A stretch of 64,000 nucleotides of DNA from NCBI RefSeq assembly GCF_029607905.1, contig NZ_JAPHEH010000001.1, positions 2,736,287-2,800,286 on the forward strand, given 5' to 3'. The translations under genes were made by a program, and so were the position numbers. Shown in pieces: positions 19,114-30,606 of the stretch. Positions within the stretch are counted from its first letter, which is position 1. Each line of letters begins with the position of its first letter. Below the pieces are notes generated by a model that ran no database searches, was not told the DNA's origin, and saw only the letters and a list, made by a program, of their open reading frames with translations. Source of the DNA: Thiovibrio frasassiensis. Lineage in GTDB: Bacteria > Desulfobacterota > Desulfobulbia > Desulfobulbales > Desulfurivibrionaceae.

Positions 19114-21567
19114 TTGCTACCTTCCCAGCCGCCCAAAAACCAACTCAAGCAGTTTGAAACCCTCCGCAAGGAGCTGAAAAAGATCGTCCTCGACCAGGAC
19201 GACGCCATCGACGAGGTGGTGGACGCCTTCATTCACCTGGCCTTCCGCCCACCCAAGGAGGCGCCGCCCAAGGCGATCTTCACCTTTCTCGGCCCGCCGG
19301 GTGTGGGCAAGATCTATCTGGCCCGGGTTCTCTGCCGCATGCTCAAGGAGTATGACGGCTTCAAACGTTTTGATCTGGAACGGTACAGCGACCCGGAAAG
19401 CGCGGACCAGCTCCTCGCCCCCCAGGTGATCGGCGAGGAAATCCAGGAAGGCGAACTGATCCGCTTTCTCCGCGCCACCCCCCGGGCCATCATCCTCTTT
19501 GAGTCCATTGAAATGGCAAGCAACCAGTTGCAGATGGCGCTGCTCGAGCTGATTACCAAAGAGGAGCCGGACAACGGCATCAACTGCCGGGAGGTGATCG
19601 TGATCTTCACCTCCACCCTGGGCAGCACCCTTTACCAGGGCAAGGAATTCCTCTCCACCTTCCGGCGCAACAAAACCCGGGCCCAAAGCCTGATCATGGA
19701 GGCCATGGCCAAGGAAAAGAAGGTGGCGGGCGATGTGATCCAAGAGGCGATCGCGCCCAAGCTTCTCACCACCCTGGCCCAAAACTACATCATCCTTTTC
19801 AACCGGCTGGGCATGAACGCCATGGTCCGCATCGGCACGGATTCCCTGGCGCAGGTGGGCGAATATTTCCGGCAAAAAGGAATTACCCTTGAATTCCCCG
19901 AGCTCAAGGGGCTGGTCACCCTCCTGGTCCTCTCCCTGGGCCCGGCGATCACGGCAAAAAAGGTAAAACAGAAGCTGCCCGACGAGGTGCTCTTCAAGAT
20001 CACTCGCACTCTGCGGCAATTGCCGAGCTCCCCGAGCAAAATCATCTTCAAACTCACCAAGAAGGCAGAAGCCTCGCTTCACAAGCTCACGGAGGCAGGC
20101 GACCAGCTCCTGCCCCTCATCTACAAAAATAATCAGACCGTGGAGCTGACCTGGAAGGAATACCTGCGGGGGGAAACCCTCATCTTCAGCCTGGCCAAGG
20201 CGGAACCCCGTTCGCTGCCCATGGGCAAGGGGCTGTTGCGCAGCGAGCGGCCGGCCATTGAGTTTTCCGAGATCGGTTTTGAGAACATCGCCGGCAATCG
20301 CCAGACCAAAACGACCCTGAAGCAGATCATCAACACCCTGAAAAAACCCGAACTGGTAAAGAAATTTTCCATCAGTATGCCCAAGGGCATGCTGCTCTAT
20401 GGTCCTCCTGGCGTAGGAAAAACCTTGCTGGGCAAAGCCTTTGCCCGGGAGGCCGGCCGGCCCTACATCTATGTCTCCCGCACCGAGCTCTTTGATTCCG
20501 AATACATCCGCTTGGTCTATCTCAAGGCGCGGGAATATGCGCCCAGCATCGTTTTTCTCGACGGCATCGACGTCAAGGGCTTGATGGAGGGGATGCTGAC
20601 CGGGGTGCCTGCCGACCAGATCGCCCTTGAAATTGACGCCCTTTCCGACGAGCCGGAGGAGTCGGTGTTCACCGTGGTCACGGCGGTGAGCCGGGAGGAG
20701 GTGCCGCCGCTGCTCATCGAACCGGACCGCATCGACACCTTTGTCGAGGCGCCGGAACTGGACCGGGAGGCTCGACGCTTCTTCGTCGAGCAGATTCTGA
20801 AAAAGCCCAATAACGGCAAGATCGACGTGGACAAGGTGGTGCGCTACATCTCGGGGATGAACGGCTACGAATTGCAGCGCATCGGCAAGGAGGCCTCCCT
20901 CCACGCCATCCGCCACGGCTTGAAATGCATCAGCGAGGAGATCCTCATCGAGCAGATCAACATCATCAAGTACGGCTCCAAGCTCGAAAAAACCCATATC
21001 CGCAACCTGGAGGAAGACCTGCGCATGACCGCTTTCCACGAAGCCGGACATGCGGTCCTCTCCTACCTGCTGCTCCCCAATACCAAAATCGAGCAGGTGA
21101 CCATTGCCCCGCGCTTGCGGGTTCTGGGCTTCATCTCCTACAGCTTCGAGGATTTCCCCAGCAACCTCTCGAAAGAGGAGGTGTTCAACAACATCTGCGT
21201 GCTCATGGCGGGAAGAATGGCAAGCATGAAAAAATTCGGCGCCAAGGGCATGGACACCGGCGCAGCCAGCGATCTGGAAGAAGCGACACACCAGGCCTAC
21301 ACCGCCATCGCCAACCTGGGCATGGACGAGGAGCTGGGCTTTGTCCACACCGACACCTTAAGCCGCAACGTGAACAAACAGCTCTTCCGGGAGGTGGTGG
21401 AACGCCAGGTCCGCCTCTGGATCGACAAGGCCACGCGCAAGGCAGGGGAAATGATTGAGGCAAACTGGCAACAGATAGAGACCCTGGCCAATATCCTGAT
21501 CCGCCAGGAGATTGTGGATGGCGGGGAGCTGGAAAAGATTATGCAGAAGAAAAGGGGCGCCAAGTAG
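19114..21567 (+). CDS. Double-AAA FtsH-like M41 metalloprotease without membrane helices
   Basis: 817 residues from a TTG at 19114, which has a well-spaced GAGGGAG; no ATG fits. Residues about 5-210 resemble a ClpB/ClpX-type AAA module but with Walker A GPPGVGKI (Thr/Ser replaced by Ile) and Walker B ILFESIE (DE lost). Residues about 385-610 are an FtsH-type AAA with an intact Walker A GPPGVGKT but Walker B IVFLDGID (Glu replaced by Gly). Residues about 630-815 are an M41 peptidase with FHEAGHAV (HExxH) and the third zinc ligand in GAASDLEEAT. No transmembrane segments are visible, unlike FtsH. The peptidase looks functional while both ATPase sites look impaired. The role is unknown. Confidence 0.85.
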   Translation: MLPSQPPKNQLKQFETLRKELKKIVLDQDDAIDEVVDAFIHLAFRPPKEAPPKAIFTFLGPPGVGKIYLARVLCRMLKEYDGFKRFDLERYSDPESADQLLAPQVIGEEIQEGELIRFLRATPRAIILFESIEMASNQLQMALLELITKEEPDNGINCREVIVIFTSTLGSTLYQGKEFLSTFRRNKTRAQSLIMEAMAKEKKVAGDVIQEAIAPKLLTTLAQNYIILFNRLGMNAMVRIGTDSLAQVGEYFRQKGITLEFPELKGLVTLLVLSLGPAITAKKVKQKLPDEVLFKITRTLRQLPSSPSKIIFKLTKKAEASLHKLTEAGDQLLPLIYKNNQTVELTWKEYLRGETLIFSLAKAEPRSLPMGKGLLRSERPAIEFSEIGFENIAGNRQTKTTLKQIINTLKKPELVKKFSISMPKGMLLYGPPGVGKTLLGKAFAREAGRPYIYVSRTELFDSEYIRLVYLKAREYAPSIVFLDGIDVKGLMEGMLTGVPADQIALEIDALSDEPEESVFTVVTAVSREEVPPLLIEPDRIDTFVEAPELDREARRFFVEQILKKPNNGKIDVDKVVRYISGMNGYELQRIGKEASLHAIRHGLKCISEEILIEQINIIKYGSKLEKTHIRNLEEDLRMTAFHEAGHAVLSYLLLPNTKIEQVTIAPRLRVLGFISYSFEDFPSNLSKEEVFNNICVLMAGRMASMKKFGAKGMDTGAASDLEEATHQAYTAIANLGMDEELGFVHTDTLSRNVNKQLFREVVERQVRLWIDKATRKAGEMIEANWQQIETLANILIRQEIVDGGELEKIMQKKRGAK

Positions 21568-21710
21568 GACAGACTTGTAAAAAATATGTTCGTGACACAC
21601 GGGAAGTAAGCCTGAAGACTCCGTAAACAAATCTGATTACCAAGCAGCTTCGGGAGCCAGAGAAATACGCTGTCTCCTGTGTCCCTCGCCGCGTGATCAA
21701 GTCACACTGC
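21568..21710. other. Spacer before repeat copy A
   Basis: Non-coding sequence after the FtsH-like gene. It joins the dispersed repeat at 21711, so the whole 342-bp gap to the next gene is repeat plus short unique sequence. No terminator hairpin with a T-run was seen. Confidence 0.3.
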
Positions 21711-21879
21711 TGTCCCGCCGCTGGCGGGATGCCCGGAGTTTATGCCCTGCGGGGACTCCTCGATACTGCCGGGAGGTTTGCAAACTCGCGGAGTTTATGC
21801 CCATTCGGGGACCTCAAACAGTGCAAACTCCTTTTTCGGCAGCCTCTCCGGTGCTCGGCTGCGTGCCAATGGGATTTTA
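21711..21879 (+). repeat. Dispersed intergenic repeat, copy A (with two 21-bp inserts)
   Basis: Shares the core TGTCCCGCC...GGCGGGATGCCC, GCAAACTCG, CAAACAGTGCAAA, TTTTTCGGCAGCCTCTCCGGTGCT and GTGCCAATGGGATTTTA with the copies at 37241 and 46736, in the same orientation. It lacks their 5' CCCAAAGAAACGAACCAAAG part. Two near-identical 21-22 bp units (GGAGTTTATGCCC followed by a C/G-rich CGGGGA) interrupt it at 21735-21755 and 21790-21811. The core contains the short inverted repeat CCCGCC/GGCGGG. Confidence 0.85.
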
Positions 21880-21909
21880 ACTGCGATGAAAGCAAAGGAT
21901 AAAAACACC

Positions 21910-22899
21910 ATGCACCGCATTCTTGTCACCGGCGCAACCGGCCAGATCGGTTCGGAACTCGTCCCGGCCCTGCGCGCCCGCTACGGCGCAGCCAATGTTA
22001 TCGCGGTGGGGCACAAAAAAAACCCGGCGTCGGAATTGCGCGAGAATGGCCCCTATGCCGCCTTGGACATCCGCGAGCGCAACGCACTTGCCGAGCTGGT
22101 CGAGCGGGAACGGATCGACACCATCTACCACCTGGCCGCCCTGCTCTCCGCCACGGCCGAGGCAGATCCCCAGCTCGCCTGGGAGATCAACATGGGCGGC
22201 CTGCTCAATGTGCTGGAGGTGGCCCGCCTCGCCCATTGCGGAGTCTTTCACCCCAGCTCCATCGGCGCCTTCGGCCCCTCAACCCCCCGCGACCATACCC
22301 CGCAGGTGACCATCCAGCGGCCCAACACCATGTACGGAGTGACCAAGGTAAGCGGCGAGCTCCTCTGCGACTATTATCACCACCGCTATGGCTTGGACAC
22401 CCGGGGCATCCGCTTTCCCGGCCTCATCTCCCACAAGACCCAGCCCGGCGGCGGCACCACCGATTATGCGGTGGAGATCTTTGCCGCCGCCCTGAGCCAA
22501 AAACAATACACCTGCTTCCTGCAACAGGGCACCCGGTTGGATATGATGTACATGCCCGACGCCATCCGGGCGGCCATGGAGATCATGGAAGCCGAACCGG
22601 CAAGGCTGCACCATCGCAACGCCTACAACCTCACAGCCATGAGCTTTGCCCCGGAAACGCTGGGGGCGGAAATTGGACTGCATATCCCGGGCTTTACCAT
22701 CTCCTATCAACCGGACCCCGTTCGCCAGGCCATTGCCGATTCCTGGCCCAACAGCCTGGACGACAGCGCCGCCCGCGCGGACTGGGACTGGCGGCCCCGA
22801 TATGGCCTGCGCGAAATGACCAGGGAAATGCTTGGTGCCCTCTCCGCTAAGGAAAGCCGGGAAAGCCGACCATTCCACCAACAAGGAGGAGGCCAATGA
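21910..22899 (+). CDS. tdh: L-threonine 3-dehydrogenase (SDR/epimerase type)
   Basis: 329 residues from the ATG at 21910 (AAAGGA upstream). The frame extends into repeat A, but those codons are not credible. Extended-SDR features: ILVTGATGQIGSELV (NAD site), catalytic YGVTKVSGE (YxxxK) and HPSSIGAFGP. It matches the UDP-galactose-epimerase-like threonine dehydrogenases that are paired with KBL. The enzyme oxidises L-threonine to 2-amino-3-ketobutyrate with NAD. Its stop overlaps the start of the KBL gene (ATGA), which strongly supports the assignment over a sugar epimerase. Confidence 0.88.
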   Translation: MHRILVTGATGQIGSELVPALRARYGAANVIAVGHKKNPASELRENGPYAALDIRERNALAELVERERIDTIYHLAALLSATAEADPQLAWEINMGGLLNVLEVARLAHCGVFHPSSIGAFGPSTPRDHTPQVTIQRPNTMYGVTKVSGELLCDYYHHRYGLDTRGIRFPGLISHKTQPGGGTTDYAVEIFAAALSQKQYTCFLQQGTRLDMMYMPDAIRAAMEIMEAEPARLHHRNAYNLTAMSFAPETLGAEIGLHIPGFTISYQPDPVRQAIADSWPNSLDDSAARADWDWRPRYGLREMTREMLGALSAKESRESRPFHQQGGGQ

Positions 22900-24125
22900 G
22901 CCTTGAAAAGATCAGGCCGCAGTTTGCCGACACGCTCGCCGCCCTGGACAAACAAGCGACCCGCAAGGGCCACGAACGGGCGCTCACCGCCATCAGACCG
23001 GCCCGGGCAGACTTTGGCCCCCGCTGCCTTCTGGTCGGCTACGGTGACCGGGAGTTTCTCCGGCTGAACTCCAACTCCTATCTCGGCCTCTCCCTCCATC
23101 CGGAGGTGATTGGAGCGGCAGAGGAGGCGGCGCGCCGTTTCGGCGCAGGCCCGGGGGCGGTGCGCTTTATCAGCGGCACCTGCCTTTCCCATACGGAACT
23201 GGAAGAAAAACTGGCCCGGTTCCACGACCGCGAGGCAGGGATGCTCATGAGCTCCGCCTATGCCACGGTGATGGGGGTGCTGCCCCAGCTGATCACGGAA
23301 GAAACCCTGGTGGTGAGCGACGCCTTGAACCACAACTGCATCATCAACGCTATCCGCTTGGCAAAGCCAGCGGCCAAGGCGATATACCGCCATCTGGATA
23401 TGGCGGATCTCACCGTCAAACTTGCGGAATTCCGGGGCAAGGTCAGGAGGGTGGTCGTGGTCACCGACGGCGTCTTCAGCATGCGGGGCGACCACGCGCC
23501 GCTGGCCGAGTTGAGCAGCTTGTGCGCCGAGCTGGAAGACAGCTTTCCCGAGGGGATCATCACCGTGGCCGACGACTCGCACGGGGTCGGGGTCTTTGGC
23601 CCCAGCGGCCGCGGTTGCGAGGAATATACCCGCGGCCGGGTGGATATTCTGATCGGTACCCTGGGCAAGGCTTTCGGCGTCAACGGCGGTTATATGGTGG
23701 GGGATGCTCTTTTTCGCGATTACCTGCGGGAAACCGCACCCTTCTATATCTACTCAAACCCCATCACCCCGGCGGAGGCTGCGGCCGCCGGCAAGGCGCT
23801 GGATATTCTCACCGGGAGCGAAGGGGGATTCCTGCTGGAAAAATTGCGGGGCTTACGGAAATTCTTTACCGATGGACTTACCGCTCTCGACTATGCGAGC
23901 ATCAACGGCGACCACCCCATCGTCCCCCTCATGCTCCGCGACACCGCAAAAACCACACAGTTGGTGAACCACCTCTTTGCCCACGACATCCTTGCCACCG
24001 GCCTTTGCTACCCGGTGGTTCCCAAGGGGGACGAAGAAATCCGCTTCCAGCTCAACGCCAGCCACACCACAAAGGATCTCGAATGTGTCCTTGCAGCATT
24101 ACAATCATTTCGCGACACCCCGTAG
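22896..24125 (+). CDS. kbl: 2-amino-3-ketobutyrate CoA ligase (glycine C-acetyltransferase) family
   Basis: 409-residue PLP enzyme of the alpha-oxoamine synthase family: LRLNSNSYLGLSLHPEV, SDALNHNCIINAIRL, the Asp-His pair in VADDSHGVGVFG and the PLP lysine in IGTLGKAFGVNGG. KBL splits 2-amino-3-ketobutyrate with CoA to glycine and acetyl-CoA. It overlaps the tdh-like gene by 4 bp and has AAGGAGG before its ATG. Together they form the threonine-to-glycine pathway. A BioF-type enzyme would look similar, but no biotin genes are near. Confidence 0.88.
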   Translation: MSLEKIRPQFADTLAALDKQATRKGHERALTAIRPARADFGPRCLLVGYGDREFLRLNSNSYLGLSLHPEVIGAAEEAARRFGAGPGAVRFISGTCLSHTELEEKLARFHDREAGMLMSSAYATVMGVLPQLITEETLVVSDALNHNCIINAIRLAKPAAKAIYRHLDMADLTVKLAEFRGKVRRVVVVTDGVFSMRGDHAPLAELSSLCAELEDSFPEGIITVADDSHGVGVFGPSGRGCEEYTRGRVDILIGTLGKAFGVNGGYMVGDALFRDYLRETAPFYIYSNPITPAEAAAAGKALDILTGSEGGFLLEKLRGLRKFFTDGLTALDYASINGDHPIVPLMLRDTAKTTQLVNHLFAHDILATGLCYPVVPKGDEEIRFQLNASHTTKDLECVLAALQSFRDTP

Positions 24126-24174
24126 CCAGTGGCAAAAAAAAGCGGCTGGCCTCTTTTCGTAGAGCCTCGGCCGC

Positions 24175-25344
24175 TCACCCTTTGATCACCGCCAGGGGAC
24201 GCAACTCCACCAAGACCTCCACCAGATCCAACTGATTTTCGATCACCGCATCGATGTCCTTATAGGCGCCAGCCGCTTCTTCCAGATCGCTGACGGAACG
24301 GATGGCATGGATAATCCCCTGATCGTCCAGACGCTTCTTCTCCCGCTCCAGATCCAGCTGCCGCTGGGCCTGCTTGCGGCCCATCTTCCGCCCGGCCCCA
24401 TGGGCGCAGGACTCAAAACTTTCCTTGTTGCCCTTGCCCCGCACAATATAGCTGGGCGTGCCCTGGGAGCCGGGGACAATACCGATCTCGCCAACCTGGG
24501 CCCGGGTCGCCCCTTTGCGATGGACCATGACATTTTTGCCGAAATGGACTTCCATGGCCGCATAGTTATGGGCAATATTGATCATCGGCTCAAAGAACAC
24601 CGGCTGCACCACGGAGAGCACCGCCTCCTTGACCCGCTCCATCATCATCTTCCGATTGGCATAGGCGAATTCCACGCAAAAACGCATTTCATGCAGATAG
24701 ATCTGCCCGGCCGCACTGCTGATGGGCAAAAAAGCCAGCTGCCAGTTCGGCGGGATCTTGGAGCCCCATTGCCTGTTCAGCTCCATGGCCAAGCGGTTGT
24801 AGTAATTGGCCACCTTAAAGCCGAGATTGCGGCTGCCGGAATGCACCATCAGCCAGACATGGCCGTCATTGCCCTTCTGGATTTCGATGAAATGGTTCCC
24901 CCCGCCCAGGGTGCCGAGTTGGGTCAGGGCGCTTTGATATTCCCGGGCAATAACCGTCAACTCATCGAGGGGGATCGCGCTCTTGGGCATGAGGCTGCGG
25001 TCCTGCCCCCTTTTATGATGCTTGAAGCCTAAAGGAATGGTTCTTCTGATCTCGGTCAAGACCCCCTTCAATTGTTCCGTGGACAAGGTGGCAAGCGAGG
25101 TCCGCACCGCACACATGCCGCAACCGATATCGACCCCGACCGCATTGGGGATCACCACCTCTTCCGAGGCCATGACCCCGCCGATGGGCATGCCATACCC
25201 CTGATGGGCATCCGGCATCACGGCAACATGTTTGAAGACAAAGGGAAGATTGGCGAGATTTTTCGCCTGGGCAAAGGCGCCGGCATCGATATCGTCGAGC
25301 CAGAGCTTGATCTTGGTTTTTTCCGAGGTAATTATCTGTTTCAT
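24175..25344 (-). CDS. rtcB: RNA-splicing ligase RtcB
   Basis: 389 residues from the ATG at 25344 (GGGAGG site). Motifs: VGVDIGCGMCAVR (metal-binding Asp and Cys), GTLGGGNHFIEI, VHSGSRNLG, MINIAHNYA and the guanylylated histidine in CAHGAGRKMGR. RtcB joins 2',3'-cyclic phosphate or 3'-phosphate ends to 5'-OH ends using GTP and Mn. In bacteria it repairs or processes RNA under stress. The length is close to the shorter bacterial RtcB forms. No archease or rtcA/rtcR gene is adjacent. It is convergent with kbl. Confidence 0.95.
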   Translation of the reverse strand: MKQIITSEKTKIKLWLDDIDAGAFAQAKNLANLPFVFKHVAVMPDAHQGYGMPIGGVMASEEVVIPNAVGVDIGCGMCAVRTSLATLSTEQLKGVLTEIRRTIPLGFKHHKRGQDRSLMPKSAIPLDELTVIAREYQSALTQLGTLGGGNHFIEIQKGNDGHVWLMVHSGSRNLGFKVANYYNRLAMELNRQWGSKIPPNWQLAFLPISSAAGQIYLHEMRFCVEFAYANRKMMMERVKEAVLSVVQPVFFEPMINIAHNYAAMEVHFGKNVMVHRKGATRAQVGEIGIVPGSQGTPSYIVRGKGNKESFESCAHGAGRKMGRKQAQRQLDLEREKKRLDDQGIIHAIRSVSDLEEAAGAYKDIDAVIENQLDLVEVLVELRPLAVIKG

Positions 25345-25629
25345 TGTTCCGCCTCCCTGTGTTGCGCGCACGATGATGGCAGGATCAATTCACCTTACTG
25401 AAAACAGTTTGTCTCTAATTTATAATTTAGTCTTCCGCGCGGAGATCCGCAAAGCGAAATAAACGACCCCCCAGCCACAAGAAGGTATTGCCCTAATATC
25501 ACACATACTATTTGTTTCGCCCAGAAGCCCGACATGACGGAGATTTCCACCGGACAATCTCCTTGACAGAGAGTCGCGATACGAATATAAACTAAACAAG
25601 AATAATTACTACCTGGACCCGGCGCACCC
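25345..25629. other. Divergent promoter region rtcB / perR-like
   Basis: 285 bp between two divergent starts, AT-rich with TATAATTTAG near 25420 and AATATAAACTAAAC near 25583. PerR proteins usually autoregulate through AT-rich inverted repeats, and the second stretch is a reasonable but unproven site. Confidence 0.3.
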
Positions 25630-26094
25630 ATGGCGAAAAAACTTCCGCAAACAAACCTCGAACAAAAACTGCGCGCCTTTGAGCAGGCCTGTCGCAAGGT
25701 CGGCCTCAAGCTGACCCATCAGCGGCTGGAAATCTTTCGCGAGCTTGCCGTGGCCTGCGACCATCCTTCGGCAGAAACGCTTTACAAAAGGCTACAAAAA
25801 AGGATGCCCACCCTCTCCCTTGATACCGTGTACCGGACCCTGGCTACCTTTGAAAAACACCACCTCATCACCAAGGTGGAAACCGTGGAAAGCCAGGCCC
25901 GTTTCGAGGCCGACATGGATCTCCACCACCATGCCATCTGCCGGCAATGCGGGGCCATCACCGATTTCAACTGGAATTCCTTTGATGCGGTGCAACTGCC
26001 CAAGGAAATCTCCGGCTGGGGCCGGATTGATAAGAAGAATATCACCCTGCATGGGATTTGCGGAAAGTGCGCAAATGGCGGCCGAGCGAAGTGA
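25630..26094 (+). CDS. perR: Fur-family regulator, probably PerR
   Basis: 154 residues. Winged helix (LTHQRLEIFREL, DTVYRTLATFEKHHLI) and the C-terminal dimer/metal domain with the structural zinc pair CRQCGAITDF and CGKC. The regulatory metal site region reads FEADMDLHHHAICR. PerR (rather than Fur or Zur) is favoured because katG follows on the same strand 344 bp downstream. PerR-Fe is oxidised by peroxide at a His ligand and then releases DNA. Confidence 0.8.
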   Translation: MAKKLPQTNLEQKLRAFEQACRKVGLKLTHQRLEIFRELAVACDHPSAETLYKRLQKRMPTLSLDTVYRTLATFEKHHLITKVETVESQARFEADMDLHHHAICRQCGAITDFNWNSFDAVQLPKEISGWGRIDKKNITLHGICGKCANGGRAK

Positions 26095-26248
26095 AACATT
26101 TTTTTTGGTTTTCAAATAGGAATAATTCTGAGATAGTTTATGTTATTAAAAAGGTATCTGAAAAATAAGCCGGCTTTCGTCCGGTTCAGCTTCACTGCAA
26201 AAATCAGCTATGATACGATATTAAAAATCAACATCAGGGAGGAGCACC

Positions 26249-26362
26249 ATGGCAAACCGAACAACGATCATAACCACCAGCGACACCAATCCCATGACCG
26301 ATATCAGAATTCCCTGTCGGCTGAGCCTCGGAGAGGGTTGTCGCGCCAAGCCTATCACCTGA
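26249..26362 (+). CDS. Short ORF before katG, possibly a leader peptide or decayed gene
   Basis: A 37-codon frame starting MANRTTIITTSDT follows an unusually strong GGGAGGAG ribosome site at the right distance. It ends 76 bp before katG. No known domain. The overlapping +1 frame ends in a protein-like AYHLIEKLAHWK, so a frameshifted small gene is one reading, a katG leader peptide another, and chance a third. Confidence 0.3.
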   Translation: MANRTTIITTSDTNPMTDIRIPCRLSLGEGCRAKPIT

Positions 26363-26411
26363 TTGAAAAGCTGGCCCACTGGAAGTGATACACTAAAAAC
26401 ACCGTGAGTAA

Positions 26412-28634
<2,223 letters not shown>

Positions 28635-28651
28635 CCGCACAAACAAGACAA

Positions 28652-28695
28652 GCTCCGGTTCAGCTCCCGGCATACCACTGCCGCTGAACCGGAGC
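28652..28695 (+). terminator. Perfect 13-bp hairpin after katG
   Basis: GCTCCGGTTCAGC (28652-28664) pairs perfectly with GCTGAACCGGAGC (28683-28695) around an 18-nt loop, starting 18 bp after the katG stop. No T-run follows, so it may act as an mRNA 3' stabiliser or factor-assisted terminator. Confidence 0.55.
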
Positions 28696-28782
28696 GATCT
28701 CAGCAAGGTCTGTCAAGCGTCAAAATGATATCCTGGCACGGATCCGGGGGCACCTCTTTCGTATGTGTCCCCGGAATTCGTC

Positions 28783-30606
28783 TCAAGCATTGCCGACCGA
28801 ATTGCTCCCCTCCGCATCCGCCACCAAGGCGATAATGGTCCAGCCCGGCTGCGGATGCAACACCTGCTCCACGGTAAACACCTCGATCTTCCCCTTGGGA
28901 CTCACCGCAAAAAGCGGAATCGCGCCCTGCCCGTATTGCTGCTGATAGGCCGCAAAATCAAAGGTCTGACTGAGGGTGGTGGAGTGTATCTTCCAGCCGT
29001 CATGATTCAGCGCCTTGGCCAGGCTGGAAAAGGTAACCTCCGGGCCGAAAAGAACCCGCCAATGCCGCCGGGAGGCCGTCTGGCGCTCCTTGCTCATCTC
29101 CAGATCCGACGCCGCCTGGATCGCATAAACAGCCTTGGCACCCAACTCCATCCGGTAATGCATGCAGGAAAGGGCATTGAGCGAACCGCGCGGGGAAAGG
29201 GCCAGGAGGGTGCCGATCCCGACCAGATCGAGATTACGATCCGCGTGCTCGGAAACCGGCTCCCCGTAATAGGTTTCCAACCCCTCCAGCCTAGCACCGC
29301 TGATCTTCTCCCAGTCGCTGTCAACAAGCAAGACCCGAAAACCCGCCTGCTGCAAACCCTTGCCAATGGCTCTCGCCACCAGATTCGCGCCGATGAGCAA
29401 AAATCCCCGGGGGTCCGGCTCCGCCACCCCAAGCCGCTTGGCGATGAATCGGGCGGTACCGCTCTGCAGCACTACGGTGCCGATGATCACCGAAAAGGTC
29501 AGGGGCACCAGCAACTCAGCCCCGTGGTACCCCGCCGCTTCTAGTTTGATGGCAAAAAGGGCCGAGATGGCGGCGGCCACGATCCCGCGCGGCGCAATCC
29601 AGGCCAAAAGATGCCGCTCCGGCCAGCTCAGCTTCGAGCCGAGGGCCGAGACCATCACACTCAAGGGGCGGGAAAGGAACTGGATGGAGAGGAAGATGAA
29701 CGCCACCTGCCAGCCGAGATGAAAAAACCGCTGAAAATCAAGACGCGCAGCCAGGACGATAAACAAGACGGTGATGAGGAGAACGCTCAAGCTCTCCTTG
29801 AAATCCAGGATCTCCTCCAGGGAGACATCCCGCATGTTGGCCAGCCAGATCCCCATGACCGTCACGGTGAGCAGACCGGATTCCTCCTGAACGGTGTTGG
29901 ACAAGGCAAAGACGAAGATGACCAGCCCCAGGGTGGCCACGTTGTGGAGAAACTCCGGCAGCCAATGACGCCTTAAGATATTGCCGTAGAGATAGCCGCT
30001 CAGAGAGCCGAGACAAAGGCCGATGCCGATGAGTTTGGCAAAGGCGAGCAGGGTATGGCCCAGGGCGTTGCCGCTGCTGCCGGCGAGGATGAACTCATAG
30101 ACCAAAACAGCCAGGGTCGCGCCGATGGGATCGATGACAATCCCTTCCCAGCGGAGAATATTGGCCACTGCCGCGCTGGGCCTCACCGTGCGCAGCATGG
30201 GCACGATCACGGTGGGGCCGGTCACCGAGGTGATCGCGCCAAAAAGCAGGGCCAATGGCCAGGGAAAATCAAAGACCAACCGGGTGGCGGCAGCGGTGAT
30301 CAGCCAGGTGACCAAGACCCCGAAGGTGATCATCCGGCGGACCACCTGCCCCAGCCCGGCAAGCTGGTGGAAGCGCAGGGTGAGGCTGCCCTCGAAAAGG
30401 ATCACCGCCACGGAAAGGGAGATAAAGGGAAAAAGCAGGTCGCCGAACAGGGCGTCGGAGTTGAGCCAGCCGGTAAACGGCCCGGCAATGATCCCGGCAA
30501 AGAGCAGAAAAAGAATGGCGGGCAGCTTTACCCGCCAGGCGAGCCACTGACAGAGCATACCGGCAAAAACAATAGCAGCGAGGATGAAAGCCTTATCAAT
30601 CAGCAC
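28783..30606 (-). CDS. NhaP-type cation/proton antiporter with C-terminal TrkA-like domain
   Basis: 607 residues from a GTG at 30606. About 12 membrane helices (residues 5-400) of the CPA family, with the ion-site motif region EGIVIDPIGATLAVL (Asp-Pro) and TSVTGPTVIVPM. The C-terminal part (about 400-600) contains a Rossmann-like RCK/TrkA-N segment (GFLLIGANLVARAIG, VLLVDSD). Such proteins exchange Na+ or K+ for H+ and are gated by nucleotide binding in the cytosol. It converges with katG. Ion specificity cannot be judged. Confidence 0.88.
   Translation of the reverse strand: MLIDKAFILAAIVFAGMLCQWLAWRVKLPAILFLLFAGIIAGPFTGWLNSDALFGDLLFPFISLSVAVILFEGSLTLRFHQLAGLGQVVRRMITFGVLVTWLITAAATRLVFDFPWPLALLFGAITSVTGPTVIVPMLRTVRPSAAVANILRWEGIVIDPIGATLAVLVYEFILAGSSGNALGHTLLAFAKLIGIGLCLGSLSGYLYGNILRRHWLPEFLHNVATLGLVIFVFALSNTVQEESGLLTVTVMGIWLANMRDVSLEEILDFKESLSVLLITVLFIVLAARLDFQRFFHLGWQVAFIFLSIQFLSRPLSVMVSALGSKLSWPERHLLAWIAPRGIVAAAISALFAIKLEAAGYHGAELLVPLTFSVIIGTVVLQSGTARFIAKRLGVAEPDPRGFLLIGANLVARAIGKGLQQAGFRVLLVDSDWEKISGARLEGLETYYGEPVSEHADRNLDLVGIGTLLALSPRGSLNALSCMHYRMELGAKAVYAIQAASDLEMSKERQTASRRHWRVLFGPEVTFSSLAKALNHDGWKIHSTTLSQTFDFAAYQQQYGQGAIPLFAVSPKGKIEVFTVEQVLHPQPGWTIIALVADAEGSNSVGNA

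Noticed and set aside
19117..21348. Long antisense frame (over 740 codons) across the FtsH-like gene
   Set aside because: Mirror of the real gene, which has clear AAA and M41 motifs on the plus strand; no motifs on the antisense side.
21742..21909. Longer N-terminus of the threonine dehydrogenase reaching into repeat A
   Set aside because: The extra codons are repeat sequence; the ATG at 21910 has a ribosome site and begins directly before the Rossmann motif.
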